Origin: Clostridium sp. BSD9I1
GTDB taxonomy: Bacteria; Bacillota; Clostridia; Clostridiales; Clostridiaceae
Length of the DNA: 64,000 nucleotides
NCBI RefSeq assembly: GCF_900185645.1
Contig: NZ_FYAM01000023.1
Coordinates: 310,001 to 374,000, forward strand
Direction of reading: 5' to 3'
A program made the position numbers and the translations under genes. Every line of letters begins with the position of its first letter. Positions within the stretch are counted from its first letter, which is position 1. Under the pieces are notes generated by a model. That model was given only the letters and a program-made list of their open reading frames with translations. It was not told the origin of the DNA and did no database searches. Below are positions 27,954 through 37,348 of the stretch, piece after piece.

Positions 27954-28976
27954 GCATGGCTTTATGATGTAAATAAAATCGAGCCTGAAGTTAGAGCATT
28001 TTTAAAAAGCATAGGAGTAAAGATTCATTTAATCTCCAGAGTAGTAGATGTAGAAAAAGAAAAGAATAAAATATTAGGAATATATCTTGCAGATGGAAGT
28101 TATGTAAAGGGCGATGTATTTATAGAAACTACAGGTTCTACAGGACCTATGGGAAATTGCTTAAGATATGGTAATGGATGTTCTATGTGTATATTGAGAT
28201 GTCCTGCCTTTGGACCTAGAGTAAGTTTAAGCTCTAGAGCAGGAGTTGAAGATTTACAAGGAGAAAGAGAAGAAGATGTATACGGAGCATTTAGTGGTTC
28301 TTGTAAACTTTGCAAAGAAAGTATATCACCTGAGCTTTTAAAAGAAATAGAAGAAAAAGGTGCAGTAGTTCTTCAGGTACCACCAGAAGATATAAATATG
28401 GATAAATTAAAGCTAAAGGTTTGTCAACAGTATGCTTTAAAGGAATTTGCAGAAAATATAATACTTTTAGATACAGGTCACATTAAACTTATGACTCCTT
28501 TTTATCCACTAGAAAAGCTTAGAAAAATAAAAGGATTAGAATATGCAAGATTTATGGATCCTTATGCAGGTGGAAAAGGAAACTCTATAAGGTACCTCTC
28601 TGTAGCCCCAAGGACCGACGATATGAAAGTTAAAGGTATAGATAATCTATTTTGTGCAGGCGAAAAGAGTGGATTATTTGTAGGTCATACTGAAGCTATG
28701 TGTACAGGAAGTCTCGCAGGTCACAACGCAGTTAGATATCTTTTGGGAATGCCTCTTTTGATACTTCCTAAGTCTACAGCTATAGGAGATATTATATCCT
28801 ATGCAAATTGTAAACTACTTACTAAGGAAGGAAGAAGAAATAGATATACATTAGCTGGAGCAGAATACTTTAAGAGAATGCAGGAAATAGGACTTTACAG
28901 CATAGATAATGAGGAAATAAAAAAGAGGATAGAAAAACTAAGTCTAAGTGGAGTTTTATCACAAAAACTCATATAG
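27945..28976 (+). pseudogene. 5'-truncated GidA-like FAD-dependent oxidoreductase
   Basis: The frame is recognisable from about HAWLYDVNKIEPEVRAFLKS (27951 on) to the stop at 28976, but no start codon or FAD-binding GxGxxG N-terminus is present. Visible features include GDVFIETTGSTGPMG, a Cys-rich loop GNGCSMCILRCPAF near 28170, CKLCKES near 28305 and the C-terminal FAD motif NLFCAGEKSGLFVGHTEAM. These fit the MnmG/GidA-related oxidoreductases of clostridia. Roughly the first third of the gene is missing. It marks the right end of the accessory region; the break was probably caused by insertion or by deletion around an element. The internal ATG at 28149 is unlikely to be a real start. Confidence 0.75.
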
Positions 28977-29024
28977 ATATAACAAATAAATAAATATATA
29001 TATTTATTTATATTTATTTAAGTA

Positions 29025-29075
29025 AAAAATCCATGCTAATTTTTAATTTTAAATTTTAATTAGCATGGATTTTTT
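29025..29075. terminator. Terminator after the oxidoreductase remnant
   Basis: AAAATCCATGCTAATT (near 29027-29042) pairs with AATTAGCATGGATTTT (29058-29073), with T-runs on both sides; it could work in both directions. Confidence 0.85.
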
Positions 29076-29196
29076 GCTTGAATTTATATTTTTTTAATTG
29101 ATAAATTATATAATTATGGTTTATATTTCTACTTTAAAATAAAAGCTTATGTGAAATACTATATAGTGAGATTACAAGCGAAAAGGAGAATACATT

Positions 29197-30315
29197 ATGA
29201 ATTTTTCTCGATGTAATACAAATAAGAATATTATTATAAAGTTATTTTGCTTAATATCCTTATTATTATTGATATATTTATGTAAATTTAATAAAGTTAA
29301 TGCTTCTAATACCTATTCAAATGAAGAGGTAAAAAAAGTTATAGAGCAAATTTTTCAAGATAGAAATAAGGCTATAATAAGTAAAGACTTTGAACTCATA
29401 GAATCTATTTATGACACCAATACTAAGTATGGTACTTGGGCATATGAACATGAAAAAAAGAAAATTAAATATATCGAAAACTGGGGTGCAAAACAAGGAA
29501 TAAAATTTACAGATATAGTGCCTAGTGTAGTAGTAAGAAGAATCAATGGGGACGGTACTAGTTTTTCAGCTAATGTATTATGCTCAACAGAATACAAATA
29601 TATATATGAAGATCAACCAGATATAATAAATACTTCAAGAATTGGAACATATCATTATATGAAACTTACAAATAGAGAAGGAATTTGGATCATTACAAAG
29701 GAATGGTATACGGATCCTTTTGCAGACTCTCTTGATTTAGATAAACTAAAAAATAGTGATGCTATAAAACAACATATATTAAGTCAAAGCGCTAGAGATT
29801 TCAGTACCTTAAATGAAAGAAGACTAAAAGCAGTAATTTATGCTAACCAGTATTGCGGAGCTGCTAGTGAAGAGCAATATGAATTTAAATATAATAAGAA
29901 ATATAGAGATTATAACCCACAAGGGGGAGATTGTGCAAATTTTGCATCTCAAATCTTATTTGAAGGTGGGGGATTTAGAAAAAATTCTGCTTGGAACTAT
30001 AATGCTGGTGGTGCTACACGAGCATGGGTAAATGCTGATGGTTTCAAATCATATATGATAAATAGTGGAAGAGCTTCAGTAATTGCATATGGAAACTATG
30101 AAAAGGTATATAAAGCTTCATTTAAACTTTTACCAGGAGATTTCGTAGCTTATGAAAAAAAAGGAGATATTACACATATTTCTGTAGTTACAGGAGCAGA
30201 TTCCAAGGGATATAGTTTAGTAACTTGCCATAATACCGATAGAAATAAAGTTCCATGGGATCTTGGATGGAGTGATAAAAAAATAAAGTTTTGGCTCGTG
30301 CGAGTTCATTATTAA
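29197..30315 (+). CDS. Exported amidase-domain cell-wall protein
   Basis: 372 residues; the ATG follows AAAAGGAG. The first 36 residues are a signal peptide (KLFCLISLLLLIYLCKF, cleavage near VNAS). Residues about 40-170 resemble an NTF2-like fold. The C-terminal 160 residues match the Amidase_6 family: GGDCANFASQILFEGGG near 245 supplies a catalytic Cys and DITHISVVTG near 330 the His. Such proteins are predicted amidases acting on peptidoglycan or peptides outside the cell. It stands alone, with terminators on both sides. Confidence 0.82.
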   Translation: MNFSRCNTNKNIIIKLFCLISLLLLIYLCKFNKVNASNTYSNEEVKKVIEQIFQDRNKAIISKDFELIESIYDTNTKYGTWAYEHEKKKIKYIENWGAKQGIKFTDIVPSVVVRRINGDGTSFSANVLCSTEYKYIYEDQPDIINTSRIGTYHYMKLTNREGIWIITKEWYTDPFADSLDLDKLKNSDAIKQHILSQSARDFSTLNERRLKAVIYANQYCGAASEEQYEFKYNKKYRDYNPQGGDCANFASQILFEGGGFRKNSAWNYNAGGATRAWVNADGFKSYMINSGRASVIAYGNYEKVYKASFKLLPGDFVAYEKKGDITHISVVTGADSKGYSLVTCHNTDRNKVPWDLGWSDKKIKFWLVRVHY

Positions 30316-30338
30316 AAATTATATAATAAATATATAGT

Positions 30339-30366
30339 AAGTACCCTTATAGAATTTAAGGGTACT
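30339..30366 (+). terminator. Terminator of the amidase gene
   Basis: GTACCCTTA (30341-30349) pairs with TAAGGGTAC (30357-30365). The U-tract is weak. Confidence 0.65.
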
Positions 30367-30393
30367 ATTTATAATGGGGTAAATTTACAAATA

Positions 30394-30422
30394 TTGACCA
30401 GCTGGTTTAAAAACTCTATAAT
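30394..30422 (+). promoter_or_regulatory. Promoter and operator of the GntR-type regulator
   Basis: TTGACC (30394-30399), a 17-base spacer and TATAAT (30417-30422). The palindrome ACCAGCTGGT (30397-30406) overlaps the -35 element and carries TGGT/ACCA half-sites like those of FadR/LldR proteins, so autorepression is likely. Confidence 0.7.
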
Positions 30423-30485
30423 AAAATATAATAACAAAAAATGGACTATTAATTTAGAGCATAAGATGAGAGGGGATACGGAGCA

Positions 30486-31184
30486 ATGTTTACTCCTATT
30501 AAAAACACAAAAGTTTACGAACAAGTAATTGAACAAATAGAAGGCATGATAACTAATGGGGTTTTAAAAAAAGGCGATAGATTACCTTCAGAGAGAGAAT
30601 TAGTGGAGCAGTTAGGTATTAGCAGAGCCTCTATAAGAGAAGCTTTGAGGTCTCTTGAAATTATTGGACTTATTGAATCAAAGCAGGGAGAAGGAAATTT
30701 TATAAGGCAAAACTTTGATAACACATTATTTGAGCCTCTATCAATTATGTTCATGCTTAATGATTGCAAAGTAGAGGAAATATTTGAGCTTAGAAAAGTT
30801 ATTGAAATAGAAACAGCAGCTCTTGCCGCAAAGAAAATAACTACTGAAGAAATAAATGAATTGCAAATGCTAGTAGATAATATGAAGACTTCTGAAGATG
30901 AGGACGAAAGAGTTAAAGATGATGCTAAATTTCATTATACTATAGCCAAAGCCTCAGGGAATTTTTTGATATTAAGTATATTAAACACAGTTTCATCGCT
31001 TATGGATTCTTTTATAAAAGATGCAAGAAAAAATATAATAAATAATCAACTTAAAGATAGTATTGATAATGAACATGAAGAAGTATTAAATGCGCTTAAA
31101 GAGCATAATCCTCATAAGGCTTCTGAATCAATGAGAAAGCATATGGACCTTATAAATAAGAATTTAATAAAGTTTAATAAATAA
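30486..31184 (+). CDS. GntR/FadR-family regulator of lactate genes
   Basis: 232 residues; the ATG is preceded by GAGGGG. Residues 8-75 form the winged helix-turn-helix (GDRLPSERELVEQLGISRAS then REALRSLEIIGLIESKQGEG). Residues 95-225 form the FCD effector domain (FELRKVIEIETAALAAKKI, FHYTIAKASGN), whose acidic and His residues usually bind a metal and a carboxylate. Members next to lactate dehydrogenase genes (LldR type) sense lactate and repress the operon. The Etf/lactate dehydrogenase operon starts 440 bp downstream and has a TGGT-N3-ACCA operator, supporting that role. Confidence 0.85.
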   Translation: MFTPIKNTKVYEQVIEQIEGMITNGVLKKGDRLPSERELVEQLGISRASIREALRSLEIIGLIESKQGEGNFIRQNFDNTLFEPLSIMFMLNDCKVEEIFELRKVIEIETAALAAKKITTEEINELQMLVDNMKTSEDEDERVKDDAKFHYTIAKASGNFLILSILNTVSSLMDSFIKDARKNIINNQLKDSIDNEHEEVLNALKEHNPHKASESMRKHMDLINKNLIKFNK

Positions 31185-31203
31185 TATTATATATGTATTA
31201 GTT

Positions 31204-31240
31204 AAGAACCCAAATAGGATTTGATCTTGTTTGGGTTCTT
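31204..31240 (+). terminator. Terminator of the regulator gene
   Basis: AAGAACCCAAA (31204-31214) pairs with TTTGGGTTCTT (31230-31240), followed by AATTTATTG. Confidence 0.7.
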
Positions 31241-31440
31241 AATTTATTGTTTTAATTTGTTAAAACTGTAACAATCATTGGTAAAATTACATTAATTACA
31301 AGAAAATATTGTTTTTTTTCATTCTATACAATAAGAAAACTTGGTAATATAGTGAAAATAAAAGAAAAAAATCCATGTTAATAAAATAACTATTGTGGAA
31401 ATAGTTTTAAAATTATGATAATATAAGGTCACAGGAAGGA

Positions 31441-31451
31441 TGGTCATACCA
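31441..31451. promoter_or_regulatory. Predicted LldR-type operator
   Basis: TGGTCATACCA is a perfect TGGT-N3-ACCA palindrome, the half-site arrangement used by FadR/LldR regulators. It lies just downstream of a -10-like element (about 31415-31423), where bound repressor would block transcription of the etfB-etfA-lactate dehydrogenase genes. Confidence 0.6.
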
Positions 31452-31626
31452 GTAAAAAGAATTTTAACTTGGAGGGATAAAAAATGAATGCAAACGTTTA
31501 ATATGAAGCCATATTGGCTTGCATCAGCAATAGTTACATTATAAAAAAATAAAAATAGTTTATATGTTGTCATAATGGTCAGACAACTTACCATATATTA
31601 ATTTAATATGAAATGGGGGAACAATT

Positions 31627-32415
31627 ATGAAAATTTTAGTTTGTATTAAACAAGTACCAGGAACAAATAAAGTTGAAGTAGATCCAGTTACAGGAGTGCT
31701 AAAAAGAGACGGTGTAGAATCAAAGATGAATCCATATGATTTATATGCATTAGAATCTGCCCTTAGAATAAGAGGAGATATGGGTGGAGAAGTAAACGTA
31801 ATAACTATGGGTCCACCACAATCAGAGGAAATTATAAAAGAAGCATTTATGATGGGAGCAGATGAAGGAACATTGCTATCAGATAGAAAATTTGCAGGAG
31901 CGGATGTACTTGCTACTTCATATACGCTATCTCAAGGAGTAAAAATGACAGGAAACCCTGATCTTATAATTTGCGGTAAACAAACAACTGATGGAGATAC
32001 AGCACAGGTAGGAGCAGAAATGGCTGAATATCTAGGAATTCCTCATGTCTCTAATGTAAGAAAAATTGTTGAAATAAATGATAGAACTATAACTGTGGAA
32101 ATGGATATGGCAGAAACAGTTGAAATTCAGGAAATTAAATTCCCATGCCTTATAACTGTTGAAAAGGATATATATACCCCAAGATTACCATCTTATAAAA
32201 GAAAACTAGAAACTAAAAATAAAAAAGCTAAAGTTTTTAGTTTGAAAGATTTTGATGATAAAAATGAAAAAAACTATGGGTTAAATGGATCGGCAACTCA
32301 GGTTGAAAGAATTTTCCCACCTGCGGTTAATACTGATAAAGAAATGTGGCAGGGAGATGGAGAAGAACTTACACACAAATTGTTTGATAAGTTAAGAGAA
32401 CTTAAATTTGTATAA
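31627..32415 (+). CDS. etfB: Electron transfer flavoprotein beta subunit
   Basis: 262 residues; the ATG follows GGGGGAA. The protein has the Etf N-terminal pattern [19 protein letters not shown], an adenine-nucleotide-binding fold and [20 protein letters not shown] near residue 118, a hallmark of EtfB. With EtfA it binds FAD and nucleotide. In clostridia and Acetobacterium woodii, EtfAB beside an FAD lactate dehydrogenase forms the LctBCD complex, which couples lactate oxidation to NAD reduction by using reduced ferredoxin (electron confurcation). The gene order here is the same: etfB, etfA, dehydrogenase. Confidence 0.93.
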   Translation: MKILVCIKQVPGTNKVEVDPVTGVLKRDGVESKMNPYDLYALESALRIRGDMGGEVNVITMGPPQSEEIIKEAFMMGADEGTLLSDRKFAGADVLATSYTLSQGVKMTGNPDLIICGKQTTDGDTAQVGAEMAEYLGIPHVSNVRKIVEINDRTITVEMDMAETVEIQEIKFPCLITVEKDIYTPRLPSYKRKLETKNKKAKVFSLKDFDDKNEKNYGLNGSATQVERIFPPAVNTDKEMWQGDGEELTHKLFDKLRELKFV

Positions 32416-32441
32416 ATTTTATTAAAAAGGGAGGAATATTA

Positions 32442-33665
32442 ATGTCTAAATTAATTATTAATGAAAGTAAGTTAAATAAAGAAAATATAAATGAATTAAT
32501 AGAAGTGTGTCCTTTTAATGCTATATCAGAAATAAATGGTAAAGTGGAAATTTCAGCTGCATGTAAAATGTGTAAGTTATGCGTGAAAAAGGGACCAGCA
32601 GGAGTAATAGAATTTGTAGAAGAAGAAGTAGCAAAAGTAGACAAGGATTTATGGAAGGGAATAGCAGTATATGTTGACCATATAGAAGGAAATATTCATC
32701 CTGTAACTTATGAGTTAATAGGAAAGGGTAGAGAGCTTGCTTCAAAAATCAATCATCCAGTTTATGCGCTATTTATTGGTCACAATATAAAAAATAAAGC
32801 TGAAAAATTATTACACTATGGTGTTGATGAGGTTTTTGTATATGATTATGAAGAGTTAAAAGACTTTAGAATAGAACCCTATACAGCTGCTTTTGAAGAC
32901 TTCATAAATAAAGTTAAGCCGTCTTCAGTGCTTGTTGGAGCTACAACTGTAGGAAGGTCTTTAGCTCCAAGGATTGCAGCAAGATTTAAAACAGGACTTA
33001 CTGCAGATTGTACAATACTTGATATGAAGGAAAACACAGACTTAGTTCAAATAAGACCAGCATTTGGTGGAAATATAATGGCTCAAATTATTACAAGCAA
33101 TAATAGACCACAATTTGCAACTGTTAGATATAAGATTTTCTCAGCTCCAGAGGTAACTGAAGAAACTAAGGGCAAAATTATATTATGCAAAATGCCAAAG
33201 GAAAAGTTTGATTCAAATATAAAGGTTTTAAAAATTACTAAAAAGGCAAAGGAAATTAGCATATCAGATGCTGAAGTAATTGTAGCAGCAGGTAGAGGAG
33301 TTAAATCAGAGAAAGATATGAATCTAATAAGAGAATTGGCAGATGTACTAGATGCACAAATAGCAGGAACTAGACCTCTTGTAGAAGCTGGATGGATAGA
33401 TGCAAAGAGGCAAATTGGACTTAGTGGAAGAACTGTTAAACCTAAATTAATAATAACCGCTGGAATTCAAGGCTCAGTACAATTTGTAGCAGGTATGAAT
33501 AATTCAGAAACAATAATTGCTATAAACAATGATCCTAATGCTTCAATATTTAATACTGCTCACTACGGAATCGTTGGAGATATCTATGAAATAATTCCTC
33601 AACTTATTGAAAGAATTAAGTGCGGTAAAGGACTTGAAGAAGTAGCCGTTTCATTAAATAAATAA
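32442..33665 (+). CDS. etfA: EtfA with N-terminal iron-sulfur domain
   Basis: 407 residues, longer than plain EtfA (about 330) because of an N-terminal ferredoxin-like domain. Cys23 (VCPFNAI) and Cys41, Cys44, Cys47 (CKMCKLC) should bind one [4Fe-4S] cluster. The rest is Etf[21 protein letters not shown] near 165 and the FAD-binding C-terminal domain with [30 protein letters not shown] and NNDPNASIF. This form is typical of the LctC subunit of confurcating lactate dehydrogenases. It lies 26 bp after etfB with its own GGAGG. Confidence 0.93.
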   Translation: MSKLIINESKLNKENINELIEVCPFNAISEINGKVEISAACKMCKLCVKKGPAGVIEFVEEEVAKVDKDLWKGIAVYVDHIEGNIHPVTYELIGKGRELASKINHPVYALFIGHNIKNKAEKLLHYGVDEVFVYDYEELKDFRIEPYTAAFEDFINKVKPSSVLVGATTVGRSLAPRIAARFKTGLTADCTILDMKENTDLVQIRPAFGGNIMAQIITSNNRPQFATVRYKIFSAPEVTEETKGKIILCKMPKEKFDSNIKVLKITKKAKEISISDAEVIVAAGRGVKSEKDMNLIRELADVLDAQIAGTRPLVEAGWIDAKRQIGLSGRTVKPKLIITAGIQGSVQFVAGMNNSETIIAINNDPNASIFNTAHYGIVGDIYEIIPQLIERIKCGKGLEEVAVSLNK

Positions 33666-33711
33666 TAACTTTCAAATTACAAGATTAGCTAATATATCGG
33701 AGGGGATAAAT

Positions 33712-35112
33712 ATGAATCAATATAAAAAGATAGATAATAAGGATATCGAATTTTTAAAAAATGTAGTTGGAGAAGACAAGGTTTTGCATGGAAGCGATAT
33801 AAACGAAGATTATAGCCATGATGAGTTAGGTGGAGTGAGTAATTATCCAGATGTGCTAGTAAAAGTTCATAATACTGAAGAGATTTCAAGAATAATGAAG
33901 TATGCCTATGAAAATACAATTCCTGTTGTTGCAAGGGGATCAGGAACAGGGCTTGTAGGAGCTTCGGTACCATTACACGGTGGAATTATGATGGAAACGA
34001 CAGAAATGAATAATATATTAGAGCTTGATGAAGAAAACTTAACTTTAACCTTAGAACCAGGAGTTCTTTTGATGGAAATAGGAAAGTACGTTGAAGAACA
34101 TGAACTTTTTTACCCACCAGATCCAGGTGAAAAAAGTGCTACAATTGGTGGAAATATAAGTACCAACGCTGGTGGAATGAGAGCTGTTAAATATGGGGTT
34201 ACAAGAGATTATGTTCGCGGACTTGAAGTAGTTCTTCCAAATGGAGAAGTAGTAGAGCTTGGTGGAAAAGTTGTTAAAAATAGTTCAGGATATAGCTTAA
34301 AAGACCTAATAGTTGGGTCAGAAGGAACACTTGGAATAGTTACAAAGGCAATTTTAAGATTACTTCCTCTACCAAAAAAATCAGTAAGTTTACTTATACC
34401 TTTTAAAGATATAGATACTGCAATTGAAATGGTGCCTAAAATTATAAAATCAAAAGCTGTGCCAACTGCAATAGAATTTATGCAAAGAGAAGTTATAGTT
34501 TCAGCAGAAGAATTTTTAGGTAAAAAATTTCCTGATAATTCATCAGATGCGTACCTTTTGCTAACTTTTGATGGAAATAGTTTAGGACAAGTTGAAGGTG
34601 ACTATGAAATAGTTGCAGATCTTTGCTTAAAAGAAGGAGCATTAGATGTGTTTATAGTTGATACAGATGAAAGAAAAGATTCTGTATGGTCAGCTAGAGG
34701 GGCATTCCTTGAAGCAATTAAAGCTTCCACTACAGAAATGGATGAATGTGATGTTGTTGTACCAAGAAACCAAGTTGCAAGCTTTATTAAATATACTCAT
34801 GAATTAGAAGAGGAATATAACATTAGAATACCAAGCTTTGGTCATGCAGGAGATGGGAATTTACACGTTTATATTTGTAAAGATGATTTAAATGAAGAAG
34901 AATGGGAATTCAAATTAAGTAAGATATTTGACTTAATGTATAAAAAATCAGAAGAATTAAGGGGGCTTGTATCTGGAGAACATGGAATTGGATATGCAAA
35001 GAGAGAATATATGTTCCATCAATATGGAGAACATTATATGTCAATAATGAGGGGAATTAAATCAGCCTTTGATCCTAAAAATATATTAAATCCAGGTAAG
35101 GTTTGCCAATAA
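33712..35112 (+). CDS. lctD: FAD-linked lactate dehydrogenase (GlcD/LctD-type)
   Basis: 466 residues; the ATG follows GGAGGGG. Residues 40-215 are the FAD_binding_4 (VAO-type) domain: [20 protein letters not shown] near 76, [19 protein letters not shown] near 142 and [16 protein letters not shown] near 205. Residues 216-464 are the FAD-oxidase C-terminal domain with the substrate and metal His motif [12 protein letters not shown] near 378 and [13 protein letters not shown] near 422. This is the GlcD/DLD family. Next to the iron-sulfur EtfA it most likely oxidises lactate to pyruvate and hands electrons to EtfAB; glycolate is a less likely substrate. Confidence 0.9.
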   Translation: MNQYKKIDNKDIEFLKNVVGEDKVLHGSDINEDYSHDELGGVSNYPDVLVKVHNTEEISRIMKYAYENTIPVVARGSGTGLVGASVPLHGGIMMETTEMNNILELDEENLTLTLEPGVLLMEIGKYVEEHELFYPPDPGEKSATIGGNISTNAGGMRAVKYGVTRDYVRGLEVVLPNGEVVELGGKVVKNSSGYSLKDLIVGSEGTLGIVTKAILRLLPLPKKSVSLLIPFKDIDTAIEMVPKIIKSKAVPTAIEFMQREVIVSAEEFLGKKFPDNSSDAYLLLTFDGNSLGQVEGDYEIVADLCLKEGALDVFIVDTDERKDSVWSARGAFLEAIKASTTEMDECDVVVPRNQVASFIKYTHELEEEYNIRIPSFGHAGDGNLHVYICKDDLNEEEWEFKLSKIFDLMYKKSEELRGLVSGEHGIGYAKREYMFHQYGEHYMSIMRGIKSAFDPKNILNPGKVCQ

Positions 35113-35125
35113 TAAATATATATTA

Positions 35126-35160
35126 TAAAAACTAGTGGTTTAAAATCACTAGTTTTTATT
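35126..35160 (+). terminator. Terminator of the lactate operon
   Basis: AAAACTAGTG (35128-35137) pairs with CACTAGTTTT (35147-35156) and is followed by T-rich sequence, separating the thiolase gene from the operon. Confidence 0.8.
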
Positions 35161-35248
35161 TTGTATAATTTTTTATTACATTGTTTATAGTATATAAGTG
35201 TAAATAATACTAATTAAAGATTAAAAAGATAGAGGAGGCCTAGTTTAC

Positions 35249-36427
35249 ATGAGAGAAGTAGTTATTGTAGGCGCAGCTAGAACACCTATAGGAAGTTTTG
35301 GAGGAAGTTTATCTAAACTATCAGCAATTGATATAGGAGTTATTGCTGCAAAAGAAGCAATGAAGAGAGCAGGAATTAAACCAGATATGGTTGATGAAGT
35401 TCTTGTTGGAAATATTTTATCAGCAGGATTAGGACAAAATCCGGCAAGACAAGTTGCTATCCATGCAGGAATACCAGACACAACTCCAGCCATGACAATA
35501 AATAAATTATGTGGTTCAGGACTCAGAACTGTTAGCATGGCTACTCAGTTTATTAAACTTGGAGATGCAGATGTAATACTAGCAGGTGGTACTGAAAGTA
35601 TGAGTAATGCTCCATATCTTCTTACTAGAGCAAGATGGGGGTATAAAATGGGAGATGCTAAAGTTGTTGACAGCTTAATTACTGATGCATTATCTGATGC
35701 ATTTCATAATATACATATGGGAATTACAGCTGAGAATATAGCAGAGCAGTGGAAACTTTCAAGAGAAGAGCAAGATAAATTTTCTCATGAAAGTCAAGTT
35801 AAAGCCACAAAGGCTATAAGCGAAGGAAGATTTAAGGATGAAATAGTCCCTGTGGAAATTTTTCAGAAAAAGGGAGATCCTATTATAGTTGATACGGATG
35901 AATATCCAAAGGCAGATACAACTGTAGAAAAACTTGGAAGGCTTAAACCTGCATTTAAACAAGATGGAACAGTAACGGCTGGCAATGCTTCAGGCATAAA
36001 TGATGGAGCTGCAATGCTGGTACTTATGGCAAAAGAAAAGGCAGAGGAGCTAGGAATAAAGCCACTTGCAACTATTAAATCCTATGCCTCAGCAGCGCTA
36101 GATCCAAGGATAATGGGCTATGGACCTGTACCAGCAACTAGAAAGGCACTTGAAAGGGCAGGATTAACTGTAGATGATATAGATTTAGTTGAAGCAAACG
36201 AAGCTTTCGCAGCACAATCACTATCTGTAGTTAGAGATTTAGGATTCAATCCGGAAAAAGTTAATGTTAATGGTGGTGCTATAGCTTTAGGACACCCTGT
36301 AGGAGCATCAGGAGCAAGAATACTTGTTACTTTAATCTATGAGATGATGAAGAGAGACGCAAAAACAGGTCTTGCCACACTTTGTATAGGTGGAGGTCAA
36401 GGCACTGCTGTTATAATTGAAAGATAG
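35249..36427 (+). CDS. thlA: Acetyl-CoA acetyltransferase (thiolase)
   Basis: 392 residues, exactly the usual size; the ATG follows GGAGG. It carries the nucleophile Cys88 in [10 protein letters not shown], the thiolase motif [19 protein letters not shown] with the catalytic His near 348, and the second Cys near 378 in [10 protein letters not shown]. It condenses two acetyl-CoA to acetoacetyl-CoA, the entry to butyrate or solvent formation, or works in reverse. It has its own terminators on both sides, so it is expressed independently of the lactate genes, although the functional link (lactate to pyruvate to acetyl-CoA) is natural. Confidence 0.95.
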   Translation: MREVVIVGAARTPIGSFGGSLSKLSAIDIGVIAAKEAMKRAGIKPDMVDEVLVGNILSAGLGQNPARQVAIHAGIPDTTPAMTINKLCGSGLRTVSMATQFIKLGDADVILAGGTESMSNAPYLLTRARWGYKMGDAKVVDSLITDALSDAFHNIHMGITAENIAEQWKLSREEQDKFSHESQVKATKAISEGRFKDEIVPVEIFQKKGDPIIVDTDEYPKADTTVEKLGRLKPAFKQDGTVTAGNASGINDGAAMLVLMAKEKAEELGIKPLATIKSYASAALDPRIMGYGPVPATRKALERAGLTVDDIDLVEANEAFAAQSLSVVRDLGFNPEKVNVNGGAIALGHPVGASGARILVTLIYEMMKRDAKTGLATLCIGGGQGTAVIIER

Positions 36428-36432
36428 AAAAT

Positions 36433-36487
36433 AATAAAATCATAAATGCATGCAGTGATAAATCTGTATGCATTTATGATTTTATTA
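36433..36487. terminator. Terminator after thlA
   Basis: AATAAAATCATAAATGCAT (36433-36451) pairs with ATGCATTTATGATTTTATT (36469-36487). Symmetrical and probably bidirectional. Confidence 0.85.
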
Positions 36488-36548
36488 TATAGTTTTAAAT
36501 TAAATTATTTATTGAAATGAAAGTGAAAATAAATTTGAATTTATAAAG

Positions 36549-36582
36549 TCTTCATAATATCTTTAAAAGAAATTGATAAAGT
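36549..36582 (+). promoter_or_regulatory. Direct-repeat promoter site A (two-component system 1)
   Basis: TCTTCATA (36549) and TCTTTAAA (36560) are 11 bp apart, with TAAAGT starting 17 bp after the second box at 36577. It lies 80 bp before the response regulator gene 36662-37348, implying autoregulation. A TATAAT at 36585 is an alternative -10. Confidence 0.6.
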
Positions 36583-36661
36583 TTTATAATAGTAAACATA
36601 ATTGATCAAGAATAATTTATACATTAATATACAAATTAAATGAAATAAGAGGTGAAATAAT

Positions 36662-37348
36662 ATGAGTAACATTCTAATAATTGAGGATGAAGAAAGTGTA
36701 TCAGAAATATTGAAGGCTTATTTAGAAAAAGACGGATATAATGTTCAATGCACTACAAAAGGATTAAGGGGGATTGAGCTATTTAATTCTATGAATTTTA
36801 AACTAGTCATACTAGACCTAATGCTTCCAGACATTAGTGGAGAAGAAATATGTAAAATAATAAGGGAGAAATCCGATGTGCATATTTTTATGCTTACAGC
36901 AAAAGGAAGTTTAGATAATAAAATAGAGGGATTAAATATTGGTGCTGATGAGTATCTAGTTAAGCCATTTAGCCCTAGAGAATTAACAGCAAGAGTCAAT
37001 GCATTATTTAGAAGATTAAAGGGAGAAAACGAAACTTCAAGTTTTACCTTTAATGATGGGAGACTAATTGTTGATTATGATAAAAGGATTATAAAGATTA
37101 ATGGAGAGGAAGTGGCATTTACTCCAAATGAATTTGATATATTGCATACTCTTATAGTAAATAAGGGTAGAGTATTGTCAAGAGAGCAACTTATAGATAA
37201 AGTATTTGGAGTGGATTTTGACGGATATGATAGAACCATTGACGTTCATATAAAAAACATAAGAAAAAAGATAGAAGAGGATACTAAAAATCCTAGGTAT
37301 GTTATAACGGTTATGAAGGTAGGATATAAGTTTGGTGGTGAAAATTAA
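36662..37348 (+). CDS. OmpR-family response regulator, system 1
   Basis: 228 residues; the ATG follows AGAGGTG. The receiver domain (1-115) has the acidic pocket IIEDEE, phospho-acceptor Asp52 in ILDLMLPD and Lys near 101 in YLVKPF. The C-terminal winged helix (130-226) has FTPNEFDILHTLI, SREQLIDKVFG and the recognition region GYDRTIDVHIKNIRKKIE. That recognition helix is very close to the one in the second system (52289-53008), so both may bind the same DNA. The kinase gene starts immediately after the stop codon. Confidence 0.93.
   Translation: MSNILIIEDEESVSEILKAYLEKDGYNVQCTTKGLRGIELFNSMNFKLVILDLMLPDISGEEICKIIREKSDVHIFMLTAKGSLDNKIEGLNIGADEYLVKPFSPRELTARVNALFRRLKGENETSSFTFNDGRLIVDYDKRIIKINGEEVAFTPNEFDILHTLIVNKGRVLSREQLIDKVFGVDFDGYDRTIDVHIKNIRKKIEEDTKNPRYVITVMKVGYKFGGEN

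Larger units (their letters stand above)
31185..31626. other. Leader region of the lactate operon
   Basis: It contains the regulator's terminator, the operator at 31441-31451, and two tiny frames. ATG 31484-31501 encodes MNANV behind a strong GGAGGG, and 31503-31544 encodes MKPYWLASAIVTL. These may be leader peptides or the relic of a gene removed from the operon. A looser inverted repeat ATGGT-N10-ACCAT lies at 31575-31594, just before etfB. Confidence 0.5.

Noticed and set aside
28149-28976. Complete 275-residue oxidoreductase starting at the internal ATG
   Set aside because: Homologous coding sequence extends upstream to about 27945, so this is a truncated gene rather than a shorter protein.
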